From assembly GCA_945877815.1 (NCBI GenBank), contig CAMDWJ010000003.1, positions 62,001 through 126,000 of the forward strand: a DNA stretch of 64,000 nt. Direction: 5' to 3'. This document shows positions 8,658-16,391 of this stretch, piece after piece (the first letter of the stretch is position 1; each line of letters opens with the position of its first letter). The stretch is from Caenispirillum bisanense (lineage in GTDB: Bacteria; Pseudomonadota; Alphaproteobacteria; Rhodospirillales; UBA2165). The notes under the pieces were generated by a model, which saw only the letters and a program-made list of their open reading frames with translations, was not told where the DNA came from and ran no database searches. Made by a program: the position numbers and the translations under genes.

Positions 8658-9449
8658 TTAGATCAGCCGCGAGAAGCCGCCGTCGAGCACGATCGAGGCG
8701 CCGCGAATGTGATGCGCCTTGTCCGAGGTCAGAAAGGCAACCAGTTCGGCGATGTCGTCGGGGCGCGCCAGCCGATCAATCCCGAACCGTTCGGCATGGC
8801 CCTTGAACAAAGCCGCGTCGTCTTGACCGGCCGCACCCGGCCGCGCCCGCAGATTCTCACTCTGGCGGCGGCCGTCGGTCGGTCCGGGCAGAACGGAATT
8901 CACCGATACACCGTCGCGCAGGCCGATCTCCGCCGTCGTCTTGGTGAAATTGAGTAAGGCCCCGGCGATCGCGCTCGGCAAGGCGCCGCGCGCCGACGGC
9001 TGCACCGCAAACAGGCCGGTGACCGTTACGAGATGGCCTTGATGCTTCTTAAGCTGCGGCCAGCAGGCGGTCACGACACGCACCGTCCCGAAGAACATCG
9101 CCTCGAACCCTTCGGTCCAATCGCGCGACGACAGGGATAAGAAGTCGCCATGTTTGATGGTGCCGGCAGCGGCGATCACCATATCGAGCCGGCCGAAGGC
9201 AGCAACGACCTCGCCAACCAGCGTGTCCGCGGCCGAAGGTTGGGCGAGATCATTCGCGCAAACCAGGGTGCGGCATTCGGGAAACCTTTCGCGGAGCGCA
9301 GCCGCGACATCGTCCAGACGCGCGGCCGAGCGTCCGGCTAGCGCGATATCGGCCCCCTCGGCCGCGAGCTTATCGGCAATCGCGCCACCAATATCGCCGC
9401 TGCCGCCCAGCACGAGCGCCACACGCCGTCCGCCTGCTCGAATGTTCAT
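8658..9449 (-). CDS. SDR-family protein lacking the YxxxK active site
   Basis: 263 residues with a clear Rossmann fold: LVLGGSGDIGGAIA at the N-terminus, AGRSAARL, a central AAAGTI and a C-terminal IRGASIVLDGG typical of FabG-like reductases. The active-site segment reads LPSAIAGALLNFTK, where classical enzymes have YxxSK; both the Tyr and the Lys are absent, and the catalytic Ser position is Thr (VTVTG). Some FabG-like families share this loss. NAD(P) binding is likely, but chemistry is uncertain. GGAG precedes the ATG. Tail-to-tail with the VIT gene. Confidence 0.8.
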   Translation of the reverse strand: MNIRAGGRRVALVLGGSGDIGGAIADKLAAEGADIALAGRSAARLDDVAAALRERFPECRTLVCANDLAQPSAADTLVGEVVAAFGRLDMVIAAAGTIKHGDFLSLSSRDWTEGFEAMFFGTVRVVTACWPQLKKHQGHLVTVTGLFAVQPSARGALPSAIAGALLNFTKTTAEIGLRDGVSVNSVLPGPTDGRRQSENLRARPGAAGQDDAALFKGHAERFGIDRLARPDDIAELVAFLTSDKAHHIRGASIVLDGGFSRLI

Positions 9450-9685
9450 TCCGTCGTCTCCACCGCATCACGCGAGGCCGGAGCTTAATGGGACCTCCCA
9501 GACCGGAAAAGCAGCGCGGCATAATATTAACGGGACACTTTCGCGTCACTTTCGCCACACCGATCAAAAAACATATTGTTTTCAGTTAGATACGTGCCAG
9601 TAAGGTGACTGGGGATCGCCCAAACCCACGGTTTCGGTAGCCGACTCCTCGTGTTAAAATAAAAAATGCCAAAAAAGGTGCACAC
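9450..9685 (+). promoter_or_regulatory. Upstream/leader region of the cold-shock operon
   Basis: 236 bp between divergent genes, with A-rich segments just ahead of the 52-residue ORF (GTTAAAATAAAAAATGCC). A GC-rich stretch at about 9600-9650 could form weak hairpins. A long 5' leader is common for cold-shock genes, so this may be a thermoresponsive untranslated region, but no known riboswitch was recognised. Confidence 0.3.
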
Positions 9686-9844
9686 ATGGGATTTAAACCA
9701 AACTACAATCAACAGCGTGCAGAACGCGACCGCGCGAAGCGTGGAAAGCACGAGGAAAAGCTCCTTCAGAAGAAGGAGCGGACCGAACAGCGCAAAGCCG
9801 AACGCGAGAAACCAACGATTGAAAGCCAAGACGAGCAGAATTGA
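9686..9844 (+). CDS. Small highly charged conserved protein (MGFKPNYNQQR type)
   Basis: 52 residues beginning MGFKPNYNQQRAERDRAKR, then almost all Lys, Arg, Glu and Gln, predicting one helix or coiled coil. Similar short proteins with this N-terminus occur across alphaproteobacteria without a known function. AAAAAAGG precedes the ATG. Its TGA overlaps the ATG of the cold-shock gene by one base (TGATG), so the two are translationally coupled, suggesting an RNA- or ribosome-associated role. That role is an inference. Confidence 0.75.
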   Translation: MGFKPNYNQQRAERDRAKRGKHEEKLLQKKERTEQRKAEREKPTIESQDEQN

Positions 9845-10542
9845 TGGGTAGTAAGGGACGAGGTTACCGCGAGCCGAGACGCCGCGGGTTTGACGACGAT
9901 ATGTTTTCACCTCACGAGACGCGTGAACCGCGCGGCGGTGGGGGGGGCAATAGTGGCGGTGGACGCCCGAACAGATCTTTCAGTGGGCCGCCGCCATCGC
10001 GCGACATGCCCGCGATGGATGGTCCGGCGATCGATGCCACGGTCAAGTGGTTCAATGGCGAGAAAGGCTTCGGCTTCGTCGAATTGTCGGACGGCACCGG
10101 CGACGCCTTCCTGCATATCGGGGCGCTCCAAGCCGCCGGTCATGAATCGGTCGAACCTGGCACGACGATGCGCGTTCAGGTTGGACAAGGACAAAAGGGC
10201 CGTCAGGTCACGGCCGTCCAGGAAATTACCGGCGCCGTTGCGGTCGCTCCGCGTCCGCCGAAACGTCCGATGGGTGGCGCCGATCGCGGCCCATCATCCA
10301 CGAGCCGCAGCCGCACCGATCCATCCACCGCGACCGAAGTCAACGGCACGGTGAAATGGTTCAATCCGGAAAAAGGCTTCGGCTTCGTCGTCGCCGATGA
10401 CGGCGGCAAGGATGTCTTCATCCATATCTCGGTTCTCGAAAGAGCCGGACTACGCGAACTTGCCGATGGTCAGAAGGTTTCGATGACCGTCGAGATGGGT
10501 CAGAAGGGCCGCGAGGCCACTACGATCACGCCGCTTTCTTAA
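9844..10542 (+). CDS. Cold-shock protein with two CSD domains
   Basis: 232 residues: an Arg/Gly-rich N-terminus (1-55, with a GGGGGNSGGG stretch), a first cold-shock domain (about 60-125, VKWFNGEKGFGFVEL), a Pro/Arg/Ser linker and a second domain (about 165-230, VKWFNPEKGFGFVV, DVFIHIS). Both retain the RNP1 KGFGF motif and the second keeps a clear RNP2, so single-stranded nucleic acid binding is expected. Double-domain Csp proteins are known in alphaproteobacteria, often linked to stationary phase. It starts at the ATG overlapping the upstream stop codon. The Gly-rich tail is a possible extra RNA-binding or phase-separating segment. Confidence 0.92.
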   Translation: MGSKGRGYREPRRRGFDDDMFSPHETREPRGGGGGNSGGGRPNRSFSGPPPSRDMPAMDGPAIDATVKWFNGEKGFGFVELSDGTGDAFLHIGALQAAGHESVEPGTTMRVQVGQGQKGRQVTAVQEITGAVAVAPRPPKRPMGGADRGPSSTSRSRTDPSTATEVNGTVKWFNPEKGFGFVVADDGGKDVFIHISVLERAGLRELADGQKVSMTVEMGQKGREATTITPLS

Positions 10543-10573
10543 GCGACAGTTTGATCCCTGCGCGGTGTGCCGG

Positions 10574-10804
10574 CTAACGCCGGCCGCCGACGCGGGAGAT
10601 CGATTGGATGGGCGCCAAAGGCTGACCCGACATTTCCGCGATCTTGCGATCCTGTTCCTCGATAACGCGCTGGATATCGGTTTCGTCGTCAAAGCCGGTA
10701 AGTTCGCTGGCTGGGACTTTACGGTTGGAGCGCTGGGATCCGTCTTCGTAAAGAACATTCACGAGGACGAACTCGGCCGAGGTATTCGGTTTTTTCTTTG
10801 CCAT
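10574..10804 (-). CDS. Conserved small protein of unknown function
   Basis: 76 residues, MAKKKPNTSAEFVLVNVLYEDGS at the start (shown only for orientation as MAKKKPNTSAEF...), then an Arg/Lys-rich strand, a helix (TDIQRVIEEQDRKIAEMSG) and a Pro-rich tail. It looks like a single compact domain; short proteins of this type recur in Rhizobiales-like genomes. It is convergent with the cold-shock operon and lies 57 bp upstream of the minus-strand reading direction from RF3. No function can be assigned. Confidence 0.65.
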   Translation of the reverse strand: MAKKKPNTSAEFVLVNVLYEDGSQRSNRKVPASELTGFDDETDIQRVIEEQDRKIAEMSGQPLAPIQSISRVGGRR

Positions 10805-10861
10805 TATCTGTTTCCCATTCGATCCGATTTATTTAGTCGGCTTTCGCTGTTCGGCCAATAT

Positions 10862-12481
10862 TCAGGCCAGTTCGCGCGCCTTGTCGAAACGGATCGCGGG
10901 CCAATCCTTGGCCACGTAATCCAACTCCCAACTGTTGCGCGCGAGGAAGACCGGTGCACCGTCGCGATCCTCGGCCATGCTGCCGCGATGGCGTTCGATG
11001 AATTGCTTCATGGTGGCGGGATCCGTTGCAAAGACCCAGCGCGCCGTCTCGTAGGGCGCCGCTTCGAAGCCTGCCGCGATTTTGTATTCAGTCGCCATGC
11101 GCGAGGTCAGTACGTCGAGCTGCAATTGCCCGACGACGCCGACGATCCATTGCGAACCCAAGAGCGGGCGGAAGACTTGGGTCACACCTTCCTCGGCGAG
11201 ATCTTCCAGCGCCTTGCGCAATTGCTTGGTCCGCATCGGATCGTCGAGTCGTACGCGGCGCAGGATTTCCGGCGCGAAATTCGGAATGCCAGTGAAGCGC
11301 AGCGTCTCTCCCTCGGTTAAGGTATCGCCGACACGCAGTACGCCGTGATTGGGAATGCCAATGATATCGCCCGCCACCGCTTCGTCGGCTAGCTCGCGTT
11401 CGCGCGCGAAGAACAGGATCGGATTCTGCACCGTCAGAATTTTGTCGGTACGCGGCTGGCGCAGCTTCATGCCGCGACGGAAACGCCCCGAACACAGGCG
11501 CACGAAGGCAACGCGGTCGCGATGGTTCGGATCCATATTGGCCTGGATCTTGAACACGAAGCCCGCCACGCGGTCCTCGTCGGGCGAAACATTGCGCGGT
11601 TCGGCCGGCTGAATGCGCGGGCTGGGCGCCATGACGGTCAAGGCCTCCAACAGTTCGGGCACGCCGTAACCCTTGAGGCCGCTGCCGAAGAACACCGGCG
11701 TGAGATGCCCGGCGCGATAGGAATCGATATCGAGTTCCGCATAGGCGGACCCGGCCAGCTCGGCCGCATCGCGCGCGGGGTTCAGAATATAGTCCGGGAC
11801 GCGCGCGGTAATCACCGGATCGCCGAGCGACACATCGGCGATCACGCGATCGAAAGAGCCGCCGCGCCCGCCGTCGGAGGTCAGGAACCGCCGGCCGCGC
11901 AAATCGTAACAGCCCTGGAAATCGACCCCCATACCGATCGGCCAAGTCATCGGGCAGACATCGAGCTGCAGCGTGCTCTCGATCTCATCGAGCAGCTCGA
12001 ATGCGTCGCGCCCTTCCTGATCGACCTTGTTGATGAAGGTGATGATCGGGATATCGCGCAGGCGGCACACCTCGAACAACTTGCGGGTCTGGCTCTCGAT
12101 TCCCTTGGCGGCGTCGATCACCATGATCGCGGAATCGACGGCCGTCAGCGTACGATAGGTATCCTCGCTGAAATCTTGGTGGCCCGGCGTGTCGAGCAGA
12201 TTGTAGGTGATGCCCTCGCGCTCGAAGGTCATTACTGAGCTTGAAATCGAGATGCCGCGATTGCGCTCGATCTCCATCCAGTCGGACTGGGTGCGGCGTC
12301 GATCGCCCCGCGCCTTGACGTGGCCAGCCAGATGGATGGCGCCGGCGAACAGCAAAAGCCGCTCGGTCAGGGTGGTTTTGCCCGCGTCGGGATGTGAAAT
12401 GATCGCAAACGTCCGGCGCGAGGCCGCAGACGAAGGGTCCCGGGTCCCGTCCAATGAGCGATCTTCCGTCGTTACCGACAC
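10862..12481 (-). CDS. prfC: Peptide chain release factor 3
   Basis: 539 residues. GTPase motifs G1 SHPDAGKTTL, RGISISSS (switch I), DTPGHQDF (G3) and NKVD (G4) are intact, followed by translation-factor domains II and III characteristic of RF3. RF3 releases RF1/RF2 from the ribosome after termination. I chose the GTG at 12481, preceded by AAAGGTGAT; the frame runs 23 codons further upstream, but those are not conserved-looking and the resulting length matches the E. coli protein (529). Transcribed divergently from the secreted protein at 12658. Confidence 0.95.
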   Translation of the reverse strand: MSVTTEDRSLDGTRDPSSAASRRTFAIISHPDAGKTTLTERLLLFAGAIHLAGHVKARGDRRRTQSDWMEIERNRGISISSSVMTFEREGITYNLLDTPGHQDFSEDTYRTLTAVDSAIMVIDAAKGIESQTRKLFEVCRLRDIPIITFINKVDQEGRDAFELLDEIESTLQLDVCPMTWPIGMGVDFQGCYDLRGRRFLTSDGGRGGSFDRVIADVSLGDPVITARVPDYILNPARDAAELAGSAYAELDIDSYRAGHLTPVFFGSGLKGYGVPELLEALTVMAPSPRIQPAEPRNVSPDEDRVAGFVFKIQANMDPNHRDRVAFVRLCSGRFRRGMKLRQPRTDKILTVQNPILFFARERELADEAVAGDIIGIPNHGVLRVGDTLTEGETLRFTGIPNFAPEILRRVRLDDPMRTKQLRKALEDLAEEGVTQVFRPLLGSQWIVGVVGQLQLDVLTSRMATEYKIAAGFEAAPYETARWVFATDPATMKQFIERHRGSMAEDRDGAPVFLARNSWELDYVAKDWPAIRFDKARELA

Positions 12482-12657
12482 GCTATCACCTTTGTTTGAA
12501 CAACCGCCGGAACGACAAATAATATTTGCGTCCCTGGCTTTTCGACCCAAATGAGATTCGGGCCGCGATGTCTCGCGGCCCTAGGAATGCCCTGTGGCGA
12601 GGCCGGTTTGTAACCGTGGCAGGGTACAAATGCCAGCAGCAAATAGCGAGTGCCCCT

Positions 12658-13137
12658 ATGCCCACATTGCCTATGAAGCCATTCTTCGCCCTCTTCGGTG
12701 CCTTGTTTTTCTTGGGCTTAGCGGCCCCCGCTCAGGCGCAAATCCAAGTCCAAACCACCGGCGCGCTGTGCACAAAAATCTGCGCGGCACTCATCCAATC
12801 CGTCGGCGACGACGTTAAGGAACAGATCGCGCTCAGTTGCGTCCAAACCACCGGAATATGCTCTGCCGAAGGCTATTTCCAGACTGGCGAGGAACGAGTT
12901 CCCGTCACCATCGAGGGTGGCCTCGTCGGCACGATCCTGACACTGAGAATCCGCGCCGCCGACCGGAGCTTCGTGCCGGAAGGCCAAGACGCCATCGTCA
13001 TGCCGATCGATCCGGGTTTGGTCCAGCAGGCGGCGCAATTCATCGTCGTCAACGGACTCGTCGAAGGAACCCCCTTCGCGCGATCGGGAACACCGGTCGC
13101 CGTCACGGTGATGGTCCAGCGGCTTGCGGATCGATGA
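12658..13137 (+). CDS. Secreted protein of unknown function
   Basis: 159 residues: a signal peptide (MKPFFALFGALFFLGLAA... ending AQA near residue 26) and a mature beta-rich domain with four Cys close to its N-terminus (LCTKIC, LSCVQTTGIC), suggesting two disulphides. No family is recognised; it resembles small periplasmic invasion-associated-type proteins only in size and secretion. An alternative ATG five codons downstream is possible; neither has a good ribosome-binding site. It lies 50 bp upstream of msrA, a periplasmic-oxidation-related gene by theme but encoding a cytoplasmic enzyme. Confidence 0.6.
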   Translation: MPTLPMKPFFALFGALFFLGLAAPAQAQIQVQTTGALCTKICAALIQSVGDDVKEQIALSCVQTTGICSAEGYFQTGEERVPVTIEGGLVGTILTLRIRAADRSFVPEGQDAIVMPIDPGLVQQAAQFIVVNGLVEGTPFARSGTPVAVTVMVQRLADR

Positions 13138-13187
13138 TCGGATCGTCGATATTCAGATTGATCATCAAGATTGTCAGGAGAGCACCC

Positions 13188-13787
<600 letters not shown>

Positions 13788-14051
13788 CGCCTAATCTTCA
13801 GCCGATTGCGCGGGTTCGCCCCTCCCAAAAGGACGGAGGCGACAGTGCAGGCGCGATGTCGTGGTTCACCCAATTGTGAAACGTGCCGCGTCCAACTCCA
13901 TATCGATCCCACATAACAGAACGACGGCATAATCAACGGTGCCGGCGCGACGCATGCGCGGCACGATGTCGAGTAACTGCTCGCCAACGGCCTTGGCCAA
14001 ACTCGGACCATTGCTTAACTTGTCCAACAACGTAACTCGCAGGAGCAGCAA

Positions 14052-14996
14052 GTGGCACTCTATCTATCGCGCGTGGATATTCAAAAATTCGTCGGCATGG
14101 CGGATGCCATGGAAGTATTGGAAACGGCCTTCGGGCGCTGGGACGATCCGCTAGCCTTCAATCTCGAACGACGCCGCATGCCGCGCAAGGGTGACAAGGA
14201 ATTGAATATTCTCGCAGGCGTAGCACCTGGCGGCGAGATCATGGGCGTGCGTGCCTCGGGCGTGCGGTTCAACAACATCATGATGCTGTTCTCCGAAAGC
14301 GAGAACGGACTGGCCTGCGTCATGGAATGCGGCCCGATCAGCGAGATGCGCACGGGCGCCGCATCCGGCGTGGCCACGAAATTTCTTGCGCGCGCGAACG
14401 CGCGTAAGCTCGGCGTCATCGGTGCAGGGCGCACCGCCTTTCCGCAGATCGAAGCGGTTTGCGTGGCGCGCAAGATCGATCACATCAAGATCTTTGCCCG
14501 CCGCGAAGACAGCCGCACCGCCTTCGCCAAGGAAGTTGCCGAGCGGCTCGGCGTCAAAACCGAAGCGGTCGACAGTGCGGAAAGTGCCGTGGCGGATGTC
14601 GATATCGCGATCACCTCGACCAGCTCAGCCGATCCGGTATTCTTCGGCCGCTGGATCAAGCCCGGCCTGCATATCAACGCCATCGGCGCCAACAATCTGG
14701 AACGGCGCGAGGTCGACGACGAGACCGTGCTCCGTGCCGATATCGTCGCCATCGATCATCGCGGGCAGGGTCATATCGAAGCCGGCGCCATCGTGCCCCT
14801 GGTTGCCGCCGGAAAGATGACATGGGATCAGGTGAGCGAGCTGGGCGAGATCGTGCAGAAAAAGCGGCCTGCCCGCACGCGCGACGATCAGGTGACCCTG
14901 TTTCATTCCCTCGGCCTCGGCTTCGAGGACGTGGTTTACGGCGAAGCCATCTATGCCCGCGCCAAGGCGGCCGGGCTCGGCAAACAGCTGGGCTAG
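14052..14996 (+). CDS. Ornithine cyclodeaminase / mu-crystallin family dehydrogenase
   Basis: 314 residues from a GTG preceded by AGGAG. Family features: an N-terminal dimerisation domain (LSRVDIQKFVGMADAMEVLE), MRTGAASGVATKFLAR just before the Rossmann domain, and the nucleotide loop KLGVIGAGRTAFPQ. Members act as ornithine cyclodeaminase, alanine dehydrogenase, ketimine reductase or related NAD(P)-dependent imine/amine enzymes, so the substrate cannot be named. It begins a three-gene run with the MoaD-like and propeller genes (gaps of 15 and 3 bp). Confidence 0.87.
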   Translation: MALYLSRVDIQKFVGMADAMEVLETAFGRWDDPLAFNLERRRMPRKGDKELNILAGVAPGGEIMGVRASGVRFNNIMMLFSESENGLACVMECGPISEMRTGAASGVATKFLARANARKLGVIGAGRTAFPQIEAVCVARKIDHIKIFARREDSRTAFAKEVAERLGVKTEAVDSAESAVADVDIAITSTSSADPVFFGRWIKPGLHINAIGANNLERREVDDETVLRADIVAIDHRGQGHIEAGAIVPLVAAGKMTWDQVSELGEIVQKKRPARTRDDQVTLFHSLGLGFEDVVYGEAIYARAKAAGLGKQLG

Positions 14997-15011
14997 CCGA
15001 GGGTCGATACG

Positions 15012-15281
15012 ATGGCGCGCATCGTCTTCACGCCCAATCTGCAACGGCATGTCGACTGCCCGCCATCGAACGCGCCCGCTGCCACCGTGCGCGAAGCGCT
15101 CGATCATGTCTTTGCCGGCAATCCTCAGCTGCGCTCCTATGTGATCGACAAGCAGGGACGGCTGCGCAAGCACATCAACGTGTATATCAACGACCGCACG
15201 GTGTCCGACCGGATTGCGCTCAGCGACACGGTCGGAGCCGACGACGAGATTTACGTGTTCCAGGCATTGACCGGAGGCTGA
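15012..15281 (+). CDS. MoaD/ThiS-family ubiquitin-like protein
   Basis: 89 residues with the beta-grasp pattern and a C-terminal Gly-Gly (QALTGG), the site that is adenylated and thiocarboxylated by E1-like proteins. Visible core: VREALDHVFAGNPQL helix, INVYINDRTV strand, DEIYVFQALTGG tail. This form is not next to moaE, thiG or a cysteine-synthase-like gene, but is 3 bp ahead of a BNR propeller gene, an association I regard as conserved but cannot check. It may donate sulphur to a cofactor or tag a protein; the partner E1 is not in the window. Confidence 0.85.
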   Translation: MARIVFTPNLQRHVDCPPSNAPAATVREALDHVFAGNPQLRSYVIDKQGRLRKHINVYINDRTVSDRIALSDTVGADDEIYVFQALTGG

Positions 15282-15284
15282 GCC

Positions 15285-16364
15285 ATGTCCGACATCCTTC
15301 ATGTTGCGACCCGCAAGGGATTGGTTTCATTCAAGCGCGCGGGCAACGAATGGCGCGCGAACGCGCCCGCCTTCATCGGCCAGCCGGTGAGCGCCGTGCT
15401 GGCCGACGCGCGCGACGGCACCCTCTATGCCGCATTGCGGCTCGGCCATTTCGGCGTGAAGCTCCATCGCTCCGACGATGCGGGGGCCAGCTGGAGCGAA
15501 ATCGCCGCACCCGCCTTCCCCACGGTCGAGACTCCGGACGATAATGCCCCCGCGGTCGATATGATCTGGACCCTCGTGGCGGGCGGCGCGGACGAGCCCG
15601 GCGTCTTGTGGGCCGGCACGACGCCAGGCGGTTTGTTCAAGAGCAGCGATTGCGGCGCCACCTGGTCCTTGAACGACAGCCTGTGGAATCTGCCTGAGCG
15701 CAAGGATTGGGCAGGCGGCGGCTACGACCTACCGGGCATCCATTCCGTCCTGGTGGACCCCCGCGACGCCAAATCGCTCACCGTTGGAGTTTCGACCGGC
15801 GGCGTGTGGCCCAGCGCGGATGGGGGGGGAAGCTGGCGGCTGACCGGCACGGGATTGCGCGCCGAATATATGCCGCCGGACTTGGTGTTCGACTTGAAGA
15901 TGCAGGACGTCCACCGCCTATCGGCCTGTGCAGCCGCACCCGATATCGTCTGGTGCCAGCATCACAACGGGATGTTCCGTTCGATCGACGGCGGTGAGAC
16001 CTATTCCGAAATCACCGGGGTGAAGCCATCCGTCTTCGGCTTCGCGGTCGCCGCACACCCGAGCGATCCGAACACCGCGTGGTTCGTGCCCGCCATCAAG
16101 GACGAGTTGCGCATTCCAGTGGATGCCGAGCTGGTGGTCACGCAGACCAGTGACGGCGGAAAAACCTTTGCGAGCCAAAGCGACGGATTGCCTGCGGTCA
16201 GCTACGACCTCGTCTACCGTCACGGCCTTGCCGTCGATCGCACCGGCTCGCGACTGGCGATGGGCTCTACAACCGGAAATCTGTGGACCAGCGACGATAG
16301 CGGCCGCCGCTGGACCCAGATTCACGGACATCTGCCGCCGATCGCCGAAGTCGCCTTCGGCTGA
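15285..16364 (+). CDS. BNR/Asp-box beta-propeller protein (sialidase-like fold)
   Basis: 359 residues with no signal peptide. Six Asp-box motifs of the SxDxGxxW type are visible in order: SDDAGASW, SSDCGATW, SADGGGSW, SIDGGETY, TSDGGKTF and SDDSGRRW, which predict a six-bladed propeller. The catalytic Arg triad and Tyr/Glu pair of true sialidases cannot be recognised, so this is more likely a scaffold or sensor. Three base pairs after the MoaD-like gene, it is surely in the same operon. The N-terminus MSDILHVATRKG is typical of this cytoplasmic subgroup. Confidence 0.82.
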   Translation: MSDILHVATRKGLVSFKRAGNEWRANAPAFIGQPVSAVLADARDGTLYAALRLGHFGVKLHRSDDAGASWSEIAAPAFPTVETPDDNAPAVDMIWTLVAGGADEPGVLWAGTTPGGLFKSSDCGATWSLNDSLWNLPERKDWAGGGYDLPGIHSVLVDPRDAKSLTVGVSTGGVWPSADGGGSWRLTGTGLRAEYMPPDLVFDLKMQDVHRLSACAAAPDIVWCQHHNGMFRSIDGGETYSEITGVKPSVFGFAVAAHPSDPNTAWFVPAIKDELRIPVDAELVVTQTSDGGKTFASQSDGLPAVSYDLVYRHGLAVDRTGSRLAMGSTTGNLWTSDDSGRRWTQIHGHLPPIAEVAFG

Positions 16365-16391
16365 CCGGCGCCAGCGCCCGGGAGCCGACGT

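Noticed and set aside
15285-16364. Functional exo-sialidase
   Set aside because: Asp boxes predict the propeller fold, but the catalytic Arg triad and Tyr/Glu pair could not be recognised and there is no export signal.
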